A program made the position numbers and the translations under genes. Source: Sphaerimonospora sp050942215 (lineage in GTDB: Bacteria; Actinomycetota; Actinomycetes; Streptosporangiales; Streptosporangiaceae). Taken from it: a stretch of 64,000 nt of DNA. Shown in pieces: positions 16,411 to 25,207 of the stretch. The DNA lies in contig NZ_CP192056.1 in assembly GCF_050942215.1 (NCBI RefSeq), forward strand, positions 4,154,001 to 4,218,000. The letters run 5' to 3'. The notes below the pieces were generated by a model, which saw only the letters and a list, made by a program, of their open reading frames with translations, had not been told where the DNA came from and did not search any database. Each line of letters begins with the position of its first letter. Within the stretch, counting starts at the first letter, position 1.

Positions 16411-19400
16411 ATGTCTTCCGAGTCTTCCCCCTGTTTCCGCTCGCTGCCCGCGCAGGTCGACCTGCCGGCGCTGGAGCGTGAGGTGCTCGACCGCTGGCGG
16501 GACGGGAAGGTGTTCGAGCGCTCGCTGGAGCAGAACGCCACCGGCCCGTCCTGGGTCTTCTACGAGGGCCCGCCCACGGCGAACGGCATGCCGGGCGTCC
16601 ACCACATCGAGGCCCGCGTCTTCAAGGACGTCTTCCCCCGCTACAAGTCGATGCGCGGCTACCACGTCCCCCGCAAGGCGGGCTGGGACTGCCACGGCCT
16701 GCCGGTCGAGGTCGCGGTCGAGAAGGAGCTCGGCCTTTCCGGCAAGCCCGAGATCGAGGCGTACGGCATCGCCGAGTTCAACACCAGGTGCCGCGAGTCG
16801 GTGCTGCGGCACGTCGACGCGTTCGAGGAGATGACCGAGCGGATGGGCTACTGGGTCGACATGTCCCAGGCCTACCGCACGATGGACCCCCGGTACGTCG
16901 AGGCCGTCTGGTGGTCGCTCAAGGTCATCTGGGACAGGGGCCTGCTGTTCCGCGATCACCGGATCACGCCCTACTGCCCCCGCTGCGGCACCGGCCTGTC
17001 CGACCACGAGCTGGGCCAGCCGGGCGGGTACGAGACCGTGTCCAGCCCGTCGGTGTTCGTACGCATGCCCGCGACCTCCGGCCCGCTGGCCGAGCTGGGC
17101 GCCTCGCTGCTGATCTGGACCACCACCCCGTGGACCCTCGTGTCCAACACGGCGGTCGCCGTACACCCGGACGTCACCTATGTGGCCGCCAGGCGCGGCG
17201 ACGAGGTGCTGGTGGTGGCCGAGCCGCTGCTGAGGCGGGTCCTCGGCGAGGACGCCGAGGTGCTGGCCGCCTACTCCGGCGCCGACCTGGAGCACACGAC
17301 CTACACCCGGCCGTTCGACCTGGTCGACATCGAGGACGCGCACTACGTCGTGCTCGGCACGTACGTCACGGTGGAGGACGGCACCGGCCTGGTCCACCAG
17401 GCGCCCGCTTTCGGCGCCGACGACATGGCCGTCTGCAAGCGGTACGGCATGCCGGTGGTCAACCCGGTCGGGCCGGACGGCCGTTTCCTGCCGGACGTGC
17501 CGCTGGTCGGCGGGACGTTCTTCAAGGACGCCGACGAGGCGCTCACGGCGGACCTGCGCGAGCGCGGCCTGCTCTTCAGCGGCGGCCACTTCGAGCACAG
17601 CTACCCGCACTGCTGGCGCTGCCACACGCCGCTGCTCTACTACGCGCTCCCCTCCTGGTACATCAGGACGACCGCGATCAAGGAGAAGCTGCTCGCCGAG
17701 AACGAGCGAACGAACTGGTTCCCGGAAACGATCAAGCACGGCCGGTACGGCGAATGGCTGCGTGGCAACGTCGACTGGGCGCTGTCGCGGTCCCGCTACT
17801 GGGGGACCCCGCTGCCGCTGTGGACCTGCCAGGAAGACCACGTCACCTGCGTGGGCTCCCTCAAGGAGCTGGGTGAGCTCGCCGGACGCGACCTGACCGC
17901 GCTCGACCCGCACCGGCCGTACGTCGACGACGTGACGTTCCCGTGTCCCACCTGCCAGGCGCAGGCCCGGCGGGTGCCCGACGTCATCGACGTGTGGTAC
18001 GACTCGGGCGCGATGCCGTTCGCCCAGTGGGGCGCGCCCCATGTCAACGCCGACGTGTTCGAGAAGTCGTATCCGGGCCAGTTCATCTGCGAGGCCATCG
18101 ACCAGACCCGTGGCTGGTTCTACTCGATGATGGCGGTCGGCACACTGGTCTTCGACCGGTCGTCGTACGAGAACGTGCTGTGCCTCGGCCTGATCCTCGC
18201 CGAGGACGGCCGCAAGATGAGCAAGCACCTCGGCAACGTGCTCCAGCCCATGCCGCTCATGGACCAGCACGGCGCGGACTCCCTCCGCTGGTACATGGCG
18301 ACCTCGGGCTCCCCCTGGGCGCCCCGCAGAATCGGTCACACCGCGCTCGAGGAGATCGTCAGGAAGGTCCTGCTCACCTACTGGAACACGACCTCGTTCT
18401 TCACCCTGTACGCCAACGCCGAGTCGTGGTCGCCGAAGCGGCTCGCCGAGGCACCGGCGTACGGCGGCCGCCCGCTGATAGACCGATGGGCGCTGGCCGA
18501 GCTGCACCGGACGGTGGCCGAGGTCACCGAGTCGATGGACGAGTTCGCCACCGCGCGGGCCGGACGCCGGCTGACCGAGTTCCTGGACGACCTGTCCAAC
18601 TGGTACGTCCGGCGGTCCCGGCGCAGGTTCTGGTCCGGGGAGGCCTCGGCGTTCGCCACGCTGTACGAATGCCTGGAGACCGTCACCCGGCTGATGGCGC
18701 CGCTGGTGCCGTTCATCACCGACTACGTGTGGGACGTGCTGCGCGACGGCGAGGCCGCGCCGTCGGTCCATCTGGCGACCTGGCCGGAGGTGAACACCGC
18801 CCTGCTCGACCCCGAGCTGTCCGAGCGGATGACTCTCGTGCGCAGGCTCGTCGAACTGGGCCGGTCGGCCCGTGCCTCGTCGTCGGTGAAGACACGGCAG
18901 CCGCTCGGCCGGGCGCTGATCGGCGCGCACGGCTGGTCCGCGCTCCCCGACGACCTCCGTCGGCTGATCGCGGAGGAACTGAACGTCCAGCGACTGGAGG
19001 ATCTGTCCACGTTCTCGGCCGACCTGGTGACCTTCACCGTGAAGCCGAACTTCCGTACCCTCGGCAGACGGTTCGGCTCGCAGACCAAGCAGGTGGCCGC
19101 CGCTGTGACCGCCGCCGACCCCACGGACCTGGCCAAGACCATCCGGTCCGGCGCCGCCGTGCAGGTGGAGATCGCGGATCTCGGCGCGGTCGAGCTCGGC
19201 CCGGACGATGTGATCATCACTGAGCAGCCCAGGACGGGCTGGGCCGTGGAGACCGGAGCGGTCGACACGGGCACGGGCGAGACGGTGGCGCTGGACCTGA
19301 CGATCACCGACGAGCTCCGCAGGGCCGGTGTGGTCCGCGAGGTGATCCGGCTGGTCCAGGAGGCGCGCAAGTCGACGGGCCTGTCGATCACGGACCGGAT

Positions 19401-19572
19401 CGAGCTGTGGTGGTCGGCCGGCGGCGAGGTGGCTCGGGCGCTGCGCGACGGCGGACAGGCCGTCGCCGACGAAGTGCTCGCGGTGAGCTTCACCGAGGGT
19501 GCGCCCGACGAGACGCTGCCCCCGCACGAGGAGCCCGACCTCGGCCTCGTCTTCCGGCTCAGGAAGGCTTAG
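16411..19572 (+). CDS. ileS: Isoleucine--tRNA ligase
   Basis: A 1053-residue class I synthetase. The nucleotide site is the HIGH-type GVHHIEA (H64, H65) within PPTANGMPGVHHIEARVF. KMSKH begins at K602. WDCHGLPVEV, the editing (CP1) domain with TTTPWTLVSNTAVAVHPDV, and the C-terminal anticodon-binding region are all present. PPTANG...HH together with the length is typical of the eukaryote-like IleRS2 form, often linked to reduced mupirocin sensitivity (family knowledge, not tested here). The ATG at 16411 has GGAGGG eleven bases upstream, a slightly long spacing. It is controlled by the T-box. Its 3' end overlaps the convergent gene by 14 bp. Confidence 0.95.
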   Translation: MSSESSPCFRSLPAQVDLPALEREVLDRWRDGKVFERSLEQNATGPSWVFYEGPPTANGMPGVHHIEARVFKDVFPRYKSMRGYHVPRKAGWDCHGLPVEVAVEKELGLSGKPEIEAYGIAEFNTRCRESVLRHVDAFEEMTERMGYWVDMSQAYRTMDPRYVEAVWWSLKVIWDRGLLFRDHRITPYCPRCGTGLSDHELGQPGGYETVSSPSVFVRMPATSGPLAELGASLLIWTTTPWTLVSNTAVAVHPDVTYVAARRGDEVLVVAEPLLRRVLGEDAEVLAAYSGADLEHTTYTRPFDLVDIEDAHYVVLGTYVTVEDGTGLVHQAPAFGADDMAVCKRYGMPVVNPVGPDGRFLPDVPLVGGTFFKDADEALTADLRERGLLFSGGHFEHSYPHCWRCHTPLLYYALPSWYIRTTAIKEKLLAENERTNWFPETIKHGRYGEWLRGNVDWALSRSRYWGTPLPLWTCQEDHVTCVGSLKELGELAGRDLTALDPHRPYVDDVTFPCPTCQAQARRVPDVIDVWYDSGAMPFAQWGAPHVNADVFEKSYPGQFICEAIDQTRGWFYSMMAVGTLVFDRSSYENVLCLGLILAEDGRKMSKHLGNVLQPMPLMDQHGADSLRWYMATSGSPWAPRRIGHTALEEIVRKVLLTYWNTTSFFTLYANAESWSPKRLAEAPAYGGRPLIDRWALAELHRTVAEVTESMDEFATARAGRRLTEFLDDLSNWYVRRSRRRFWSGEASAFATLYECLETVTRLMAPLVPFITDYVWDVLRDGEAAPSVHLATWPEVNTALLDPELSERMTLVRRLVELGRSARASSSVKTRQPLGRALIGAHGWSALPDDLRRLIAEELNVQRLEDLSTFSADLVTFTVKPNFRTLGRRFGSQTKQVAAAVTAADPTDLAKTIRSGAAVQVEIADLGAVELGPDDVIITEQPRTGWAVETGAVDTGTGETVALDLTITDELRRAGVVREVIRLVQEARKSTGLSITDRIELWWSAGGEVARALRDGGQAVADEVLAVSFTEGAPDETLPPHEEPDLGLVFRLRKA

Positions 19573-21052
19573 CGGCGCAGACCGAGCAGGGGGTCAGTCC
19601 GGCCGACTCGGCCTCCTGCCCCGGCATCGTCTCGATGTCGGCCTTGTCGGCGGCACGCAGCAGTGGGCACCCGGCGCGGTGGTAGCGCCGAGTGCCTGCC
19701 ATCACCCGGACCGTGACGCCGGGGGCGAGGGCCGAAGCGGTGGAGGCTGAAGGTGAAGTAGAGGTGGAGCCTGCCGGGGCCGGGAGGCCGGCGCGCCCGG
19801 CTTCCGCGGTCTCGGCCGGCTCCACCGGCTCTGGGGCGGCGGCCCCCGCCGAGGCGGGCCCGGGCCGCTTGAACCAGTCGATCGGTCCGGTCGCGGCGGA
19901 GGGCTTCGGCGCGGAGGCGGCCGGGGTCTTCGCGGAGGTCTTCGCCGGGGTGGTCTCGGACGCCGCTGACGACCGGCCGACCGAGCCGGCCGGCTTGGTC
20001 ACCACCGCCGGGAACTCGGCGGTGTCCGCGGGATCCGCCTCATCGGGATCCGAACCGGCGGTGCTCTCGGCGCCCGCGGCGGCGGCTCCGCCGCCGGCTC
20101 TGCCGGGCTTGGCCGCATCACCGGACTTGGCCGCGCCACCGGGCCTGTTCGCGCCGCCGGACTTGGCCGCATCACCGGACTTGGCCGCGCCACCGGGCCT
20201 GGCCGCGTCGCCGGGCCTGCCGTAACCGCCGGGCCGCTGGGAGCCGCCGGGGCGGGGACCGTCCTTACTACCAGGGTCTGCCGTAAGCGCGGCGCTCTCC
20301 GGGGTCTCGGCCGCCGGGGCGGTCTCGGCGGTCTCGTCCGCCGAGCTTTCAACGCGCTGTGAAGTCTTGTGGTCGTCCCGAGCGTCTCGGCCGTCCGGGG
20401 TCTTTGCCCGCTCCGGATGTTCGGCGGTCTCGGGGATCGGCCCGGCCATCGGGCTCTCGGCGGTCTCAGCCGCCTCGGAACCCCACCGGCCTTCGGGCCG
20501 GCATGTGGTGCATGGGGTGAAGCCCTCCTCACGGGCTTCCTCGACGGTGAGCTCCTCGACCTCGCGCCCCACGAGCTGGCGGCAGTCCGGCAGATGGAAC
20601 CGCCTGCGGCCGGGGATCACCAGCACGATCATGTCGGACCCCAGCCCGCGCACCGCCGGAACCGGCGGGCGGGTGACCGATGCCGCCACCGGCATGGTGG
20701 CCGTGGCGGGAACCGGCGCCGAGGGTGGAATGGCGACCGCCCCGTGATGAGGGAGCTGCCCAGGCGTCCCACCGAGCATCGCACCGACCGGCATGGCGCC
20801 GGTGTGCGCGACGGTGTTCGTGAACTGAGGGGGAACGGAGGGACCCTGGGGGGTGTTGACAGGCCCGACGGCGGCACGCCCGCCTGCGGGGAACAGCTCG
20901 TGGCGCCTCAGCAGGGCCCCGATCAACAGGCAGACCGCGGACAGCACGCTGATCACGATTGACCACATCACGAGGAACGGTTTCGCCAGCACCACGCCCG
21001 CGATGAGCAGAACGATGGCGGCGAGAACCAGAGCGGCACTGATGAGGATCAC
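19559..21052 (-). CDS. Membrane protein with two His/Cys motifs and a disordered linker
   Basis: A 497-residue protein. Two N-terminal hydrophobic helices (MILISAALVLAAIVLLIAGV and a following WSIVISVLSAVCLLIGAL) precede a Pro/Gly/Ala-rich region. Two similar modules follow: RRRFHLPDCRQL...PCTTC near residues 150-190 and TRRYHRAGCPLL...PCSVC at the C-terminus. Each module has one His and three Cys, a pattern suggesting a small metal site. They are separated by a long low-complexity linker with repeated AAKSGDAAK/ARPGG units. The function is unknown. Convergent with ileS, overlapping its end by 14 bp. GGAG precedes the GTG at 21052. Confidence 0.75.
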   Translation of the reverse strand: MILISAALVLAAIVLLIAGVVLAKPFLVMWSIVISVLSAVCLLIGALLRRHELFPAGGRAAVGPVNTPQGPSVPPQFTNTVAHTGAMPVGAMLGGTPGQLPHHGAVAIPPSAPVPATATMPVAASVTRPPVPAVRGLGSDMIVLVIPGRRRFHLPDCRQLVGREVEELTVEEAREEGFTPCTTCRPEGRWGSEAAETAESPMAGPIPETAEHPERAKTPDGRDARDDHKTSQRVESSADETAETAPAAETPESAALTADPGSKDGPRPGGSQRPGGYGRPGDAARPGGAAKSGDAAKSGGANRPGGAAKSGDAAKPGRAGGGAAAAGAESTAGSDPDEADPADTAEFPAVVTKPAGSVGRSSAASETTPAKTSAKTPAASAPKPSAATGPIDWFKRPGPASAGAAAPEPVEPAETAEAGRAGLPAPAGSTSTSPSASTASALAPGVTVRVMAGTRRYHRAGCPLLRAADKADIETMPGQEAESAGLTPCSVCAAKPS

Positions 21053-21103
21053 GGGGGGACTCCGAGTTACCGGGTTCGCGGTCGGGGAAGGGGGACGCGA
21101 ACC

Positions 21104-21967
21104 TTACCGACGGTCGTTGTGCGGGCCGTCGGCGCCCGGGAAGCCGCCGGAGTGCTGGGGAGCCTCCTGCGCGAAGGGGTTCGGACCGCCCGCCATCGGC
21201 TGGGGACCCGGAGCGACCGCGTGGGCCATCGCGGGTGCGCCGCTGACGATCGGGAAACCTCCGCTGCCCTCGGCCGAGACGTTCAGCTCGGCGAGCTGGT
21301 TCTCCAGGTACAGCTTGAGGCGGCTGCGATACTCGCGCTCGAAGCTGCGCAGCTCCTCTACCTTGCGCTCGAGCTCGTCGCGGGTCTGCACCAGCGTGCC
21401 CATGGCCTGGCGGTGCCGCTCCTGCGCGTCACGCTCCAGCGTCTCCGCCCGGGCGCGGGCGTCGCCGATGATCTGCTCCGCCTGGCGGCGGGCCTTGCCG
21501 AGGATGTCGTCGGCCTCACGCCGCGCGCGGGTCACCGTCTCGTCCGCTTCGCGCCGCGCGTCCGCTATGGCCTGGTCGGCCGTCTGCTGGGCGAGGGCCA
21601 GCACACGGGCCGCCGTGTCCATGTTGTCCTCGGCGGGCGGCATGCCCATGCCGACGGGGACCGGCTCCGGGCGGGGAGGCTCGGGGGCCTTCATGGGCTC
21701 CGGCTGGGGGACCATCATCTCCGGCTTGGGTTCGGAGACCGGGGCGGGGGCCATCTGCGGCGAACCCGCCATGCCCATGCCTCCGGGGACTTTGCCCCGC
21801 AGACACTCGGTCAGCTTCGCGCGGAGCTCCTCGTTCTCCTGAATCAGACGGTCGAGCTCGGCCTCGACCTCGTCGAGGAAGGCATCGACCTCCTCTTCGT
21901 CGTACCCCGGCCTGAGCCTGGTGGTACTGAACTGCTTGTTCCGCACATCAGCGGGCGTCAACGGCAT
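21104..21967 (-). CDS. divIVA: DivIVA/Wag31 polar growth scaffold
   Basis: A 287-residue DivIVA: the N-terminal membrane-binding domain (LTPADVRNKQFSTTRLRPGY, then DEEEVDAFLDEVE), a first coiled coil, a Pro/Met-rich linker (about residues 60-120) and a long second coiled coil rich in Ala/Arg/Glu (ADETVTRARREADDILGKAR). It recognises curved membrane at poles and directs cell wall synthesis. Start: ATG at 21967 with AGGAG seven bases upstream; an in-frame extension upstream lacks family similarity. It is the last gene of the dcw cluster on this strand. Confidence 0.95.
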   Translation of the reverse strand: MPLTPADVRNKQFSTTRLRPGYDEEEVDAFLDEVEAELDRLIQENEELRAKLTECLRGKVPGGMGMAGSPQMAPAPVSEPKPEMMVPQPEPMKAPEPPRPEPVPVGMGMPPAEDNMDTAARVLALAQQTADQAIADARREADETVTRARREADDILGKARRQAEQIIGDARARAETLERDAQERHRQAMGTLVQTRDELERKVEELRSFEREYRSRLKLYLENQLAELNVSAEGSGGFPIVSGAPAMAHAVAPGPQPMAGGPNPFAQEAPQHSGGFPGADGPHNDRR

Positions 21968-22030
21968 TTTGGGTCTCCTTGGCGCGCTTGGAGTCTCTGT
22001 CCGGTCGAACGGCACCCGATCAACGAAGCG

Positions 22031-22306
22031 CTACACGACTTGGATCAAGACCAAGATCACAATGAACAGCACTGTGAAGCTCAGGTCAAAGGCCACCGTA
22101 CCCAACCTGAGGGGCGGAATGAAACGGCGGAGGAACCTGAGAGGAGGGTCGGTCACGGTGTATATGACCTCTGCCAGCACCAACACCACTCCGGAGGGAT
22201 GCCAGTTGCGGGCGAACGCCTGCACCGTATCTATGATCATTCTGCCGATCAGCAGAAGCAGAAAGATGTAGAGGGCGAAGACCACAAGTTCTCTAATGAT
22301 CCCCAC
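22031..22306 (-). CDS. yggT: YggT-family membrane protein
   Basis: A 91-residue protein with two hydrophobic helices (VVFALYIFLLLLIGRMII and LGTVAFDLSFTVLFIVIL) around the conserved TDPPLRFLRRFIPPLR loop of the YggT family. Its role is unclear; it has been linked to osmotic tolerance, and in Gram-positives it sits between sepF and divIVA as here. The start is uncertain: GTG at 22306 fits the family, while an in-frame GTG at 22333 adds nine basic residues. Confidence 0.9.
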   Translation of the reverse strand: MGIIRELVVFALYIFLLLLIGRMIIDTVQAFARNWHPSGVVLVLAEVIYTVTDPPLRFLRRFIPPLRLGTVAFDLSFTVLFIVILVLIQVV

Positions 22307-22349
22307 GGCCCGGCCCCGCCTCCATCTGGTCACTGTTCATGATGGAACT

Positions 22350-22832
22350 CTAGCTCTGATTGAAGAAGCCGCGTTCCGCGATTCTGGCCTTGTCCTCGGC
22401 GGTCACCTCAACGTTGGCGGGAGACAACAGGAACACCTTGTTCGTAACACGTTCGATGCTGCCATGTAGGCCAAAGACGAGACCCGCCGCGAAATCGACG
22501 AGCCGCTTCGCGTCGCTGTCAACCATTTCCGTCAGATTCATGATGACCGGCGTGCCTTCCCGGAAATGCTCGCCGATGGTGCGCGCCTCATTGTACGTGC
22601 GCGGATGCAGGGTCGTGATGCGCGCCAGGTCGGTCGTACGGCGCTCCAGGACCGGCGTGGAGGAACGAGGTGCCGGGACGGCCGTCTCAGTGGTGTCCTC
22701 ACGGCGCGACGAGTCGTAGTCCTCGTCCGCGTAGTCCTCGTCGGGGCCGTACTCGGCCGCGTACCTGTCTTCGTAGCGGTCGTCCTCCACGAGACCGAGG
22801 TAGACCGCCATCTTGCGCATCGCGCCGGCCAT
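22350..22832 (-). CDS. sepF: SepF, FtsZ membrane anchor
   Basis: A 160-residue SepF: an N-terminal amphipathic helix (MRKMAVYLGLV), an acidic disordered linker rich in Asp/Glu/Tyr, then the conserved globular domain with RTYNEARTIGEHFREG, TPVIMNLTEM, AKRLVDFAAGLVFGLHGSIE and VFLLSPANVEV. It binds the FtsZ tail and the membrane and is the main early anchor in actinobacteria that lack FtsA. No ftsA exists in this window. Located one gene from ftsZ, the usual position. Confidence 0.95.
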   Translation of the reverse strand: MAGAMRKMAVYLGLVEDDRYEDRYAAEYGPDEDYADEDYDSSRREDTTETAVPAPRSSTPVLERRTTDLARITTLHPRTYNEARTIGEHFREGTPVIMNLTEMVDSDAKRLVDFAAGLVFGLHGSIERVTNKVFLLSPANVEVTAEDKARIAERGFFNQS

Positions 22833-22904
22833 CGCTCGTCGTCCTCCCGCTTATCTGGTGCCTTCAAGGTCCCTATTGGGACACCAAGGTCCGCTTGGGG
22901 GACA

Positions 22905-23597
22905 TTACCCGACGATGGCCTTTCTACGGCCGAGCAACGCCGTACCGACCCGCACATGTGTCGCGCCGTGCGCGATCGCCGGGGCGAGGTCCTCGCTCAT
23001 CCCGGCCGAGAGGACGTCTGCGCCGGGGTGGTCCTTCCGGATGGCCTCCGCCAGCTCGCGCAGCCGGGCGAACGCCTCGGCGGGGTTCCCGCCGAGCGGG
23101 GCGACGGCCATCACACCACGTAGGCGCAGGCCCTCGGCCGACGCGATGCCCGCCGCGAGCGCCGGGGCCCCCTCCGGCTCGATCCCGCCCCGGCCGGCGA
23201 CGGAGTCCAGCGTGACCTGGACGAGGCAGTCGATCTCCCGGCCGGCCCGGACGGCCTCGCGGGCGAGTGCCGTCACCAGCCGGGGCCGGTCCACAGAGTG
23301 GATCATGCCGGCGTAGGACACGACAGAGCGGACCTTGTTCGTCTGTAACTGACCGATGAAATGCCAGGTCAGATCGAGATCGGCGCACTCGGCCGCCTTG
23401 GCGGCCGCCTCCTGGTCCCGGTTCTCTCCGATGTCGCGGATTCCGAGGTCGTTCAGGAGCCGTACGTCCGAGGCGGGATAGGTCTTGGTGACGGCGATCA
23501 GCGTGATCTCCGACCGGTGCCGTCCGGCGGCCCGGCAGGCCTCCTCGATCCGCCGTTCGACCTCGGCCAGACCCGCCCTGATCTCCTCTCGTCTCAC
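22905..23597 (-). CDS. yggS: YggS/PLPBP pyridoxal phosphate homeostasis protein
   Basis: A 230-residue TIM-barrel protein of the PLP-binding YggS family. ITLIAVTKTYPASDVRLL carries the PLP lysine (in VTK), and IGENRDQEA, WHFIGQLQTNK, IHSVDRPRL, the QVTLD strand, LSAGMSEDL and VRVGTALLG are all present. It buffers PLP supply and amino-acid homeostasis and has no known enzymatic activity. The dcw position between ftsZ and sepF is conserved in actinobacteria. Seven bases separate it from ftsZ. Confidence 0.95.
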   Translation of the reverse strand: MRREEIRAGLAEVERRIEEACRAAGRHRSEITLIAVTKTYPASDVRLLNDLGIRDIGENRDQEAAAKAAECADLDLTWHFIGQLQTNKVRSVVSYAGMIHSVDRPRLVTALAREAVRAGREIDCLVQVTLDSVAGRGGIEPEGAPALAAGIASAEGLRLRGVMAVAPLGGNPAEAFARLRELAEAIRKDHPGADVLSAGMSEDLAPAIAHGATHVRVGTALLGRRKAIVG

Positions 23598-23604
23598 GCG
23601 AGAC

Positions 23605-25002
23605 TCACTTGAGGAAATCCGGCACGTCGAGCTCCTCCTCCTGCTCCTCGAACACCACCGGGACCCGGGGACCCGGGCGGTTGACCCGGGAGGTGATCGG
23701 CGTCGGCGGCTCCGGCGCGGGCCGCGGGATCGACAGCGGGCCGGTGTTCCCGGTGTTCGCGGAACCCGTCCCTCCCGGACCGGTGTTCCCCGAAGCCGCG
23801 CCGGCGCTCGCGGCGGTCCCCGCTCCGGTGGAAGCCCCGCTCGCGGTCACCTGCTCGACCTGCGGCTCGGGCTCCGGCTTCGGCGCGGGAGCGGGCGGCG
23901 CCGTGGCCACCGGCGGCGCGGGGGCCGGAGCGGGCGTGGGGGCTGCCGCCAGAGTCGGCCGCGAAGCCGGCGGCGCGGGCGGGGCGGCCGGCGCGGGCGA
24001 GGCGGGACGAGACTGCTGGGCCCGGGACAGCGGGGTGACCGCCGGAGCGGCCGGGGCCGGCTCGTCGAACCCGGCGGCGATCACGGTCACCCGCACCTCG
24101 TCGCCGAGCGCGTCGTCGATGACCGTACCGAAGATGATGTTGGCGTCGGCGGCGGCCGCGTTGGACACGAGCTGGGCCGCCTCGTTGATCTCGAAGAGAC
24201 CGAGGTCGGAGCCGCCGGCGATGGACAGCAGGACGCCGTGGGCGCCGTCGATGCTGGCCTCCAGCAGCGGGCTGGACACGGCCATCTCGGCCGCGGCGAC
24301 CGACCGGTCGTCACCCCGCGCGTGCCCTATGCCCATGAGGGCCGATCCGGCACCGGACATGACGGACTTCACGTCGGCGAAGTCGAGGTTGATGAGGCCG
24401 GGCGTGGTGATCAGGTCGGTGATGCCCTGGACACCGGAGAGCAGCACCTGGTCGGCGGCCTTGAAGGCGTCGAGCACGCTGACCTGCCGGTCGGAGATCG
24501 ACAGCAGACGGTCGTTCGGAATCACTATCAGCGTGTCCACCTCCTCCCGGAGGGTCTCGATGCCCGCCTCGGCCTGCATGGCCCGGCGCTTGCCCTCGAA
24601 GCTGAAGGGCCGGGTCACCACGCCGATGGTCAGCGCGCCCAGCGTGCGGGCGATCTGGGCCACGACGGGCGCGCCGCCCGTACCCGTGCCGCCGCCCTCT
24701 CCCGCCGTGACGAACACCATGTCGGCGCCCTTGAGGACCTCCTCGATCTCCTCTCGGTGGTCCTCGGCCGCCTTGCGGCCCACCTCGGGGTTGGCTCCGG
24801 CGCCCAGGCCCCTGGTGAGTTCCCGCCCGACATCGAGCTTCACATCGGCGTCACTCATCAGCAGCGCCTGGGCGTCAGTGTTGATGGCGATGAACTCGAC
24901 GCCCTTGAGTCCCTCCTCGATCATCCGGTTGACGGCGTTGACTCCGCCGCCGCCGATGCCTACGACCTTGATGACCGCGAGGTAGTTCTGCGGTGCTGCC
25001 AC
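23605..25002 (-). CDS. ftsZ: Cell division GTPase FtsZ
   Basis: A 465-residue tubulin homologue. The N-terminus AAPQNYLAVIKVVGIGGGGV leads to the GTP signature AGEGGGTGTGGAP, the NTDAQALLMSDAD T3 region and the C-terminal tail ELDVPDFLK, the peptide that binds SepF and other partners. Between core and tail is a Pro/Ala-rich linker of about 150 residues. The GTG at 25002 matches actinobacterial FtsZ starts; the longer open frame adds a non-conserved basic leader. A 205-bp gap to ftsQ gives room for its own promoter. Confidence 0.97.
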   Translation of the reverse strand: MAAPQNYLAVIKVVGIGGGGVNAVNRMIEEGLKGVEFIAINTDAQALLMSDADVKLDVGRELTRGLGAGANPEVGRKAAEDHREEIEEVLKGADMVFVTAGEGGGTGTGGAPVVAQIARTLGALTIGVVTRPFSFEGKRRAMQAEAGIETLREEVDTLIVIPNDRLLSISDRQVSVLDAFKAADQVLLSGVQGITDLITTPGLINLDFADVKSVMSGAGSALMGIGHARGDDRSVAAAEMAVSSPLLEASIDGAHGVLLSIAGGSDLGLFEINEAAQLVSNAAAADANIIFGTVIDDALGDEVRVTVIAAGFDEPAPAAPAVTPLSRAQQSRPASPAPAAPPAPPASRPTLAAAPTPAPAPAPPVATAPPAPAPKPEPEPQVEQVTASGASTGAGTAASAGAASGNTGPGGTGSANTGNTGPLSIPRPAPEPPTPITSRVNRPGPRVPVVFEEQEEELDVPDFLK

Positions 25003-25114
25003 GACGAGGGGCCTTTCCGCTCGTTTGCGTTCCATACGGGCCAGGCCCGCGCTGTCTTCAACTCTCACCCTCAAGTTGAGATTTAGAGTTATGTCAACCT
25101 GAGGATTGATACGG

Positions 25115-25144
25115 ACAGTAGGGTTGCCGATCCCTCAGGGTCAA
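25115..25144 (-). promoter_or_regulatory. Candidate ftsZ promoter
   Basis: On the reverse strand TTGACC (25144-25139) and TACTGT (25120-25115) are 18 bp apart, upstream of ftsZ. A second TTGACA lies nearer the gene at 25097-25092, without a good -10. Independent ftsZ promoters in this gap are usual for actinobacteria. Confidence 0.45.
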
Positions 25145-25151
25145 CTCACCG

Positions 25152-25171
25152 CGCCGGAAGGTCCTCCGGCG
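25152..25171 (-). terminator. Hairpin between ftsQ and ftsZ
   Basis: CGCCGGA and TCCGGCG form a 7-bp stem with a 6-base loop about 37 bp beyond the ftsQ stop. No T-tract follows, so it could be a weak terminator or a processing site limiting read-through into ftsZ. A GTGAGATTTCTCAC dyad (25198-25211) overlaps the ftsQ stop. Confidence 0.3.
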
Positions 25172-25207
25172 TGTCGTGAGCCGTCCCATTCCCTACCGTG
25201 AGATTTC

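Noticed and set aside
16375..19527. A 1050-codon reverse open frame opposite ileS
   Set aside because: It is the antisense shadow of a high-GC gene: Arg/Gly/His-rich, no family motifs, no ribosome site, and ileS is certain on the other strand.
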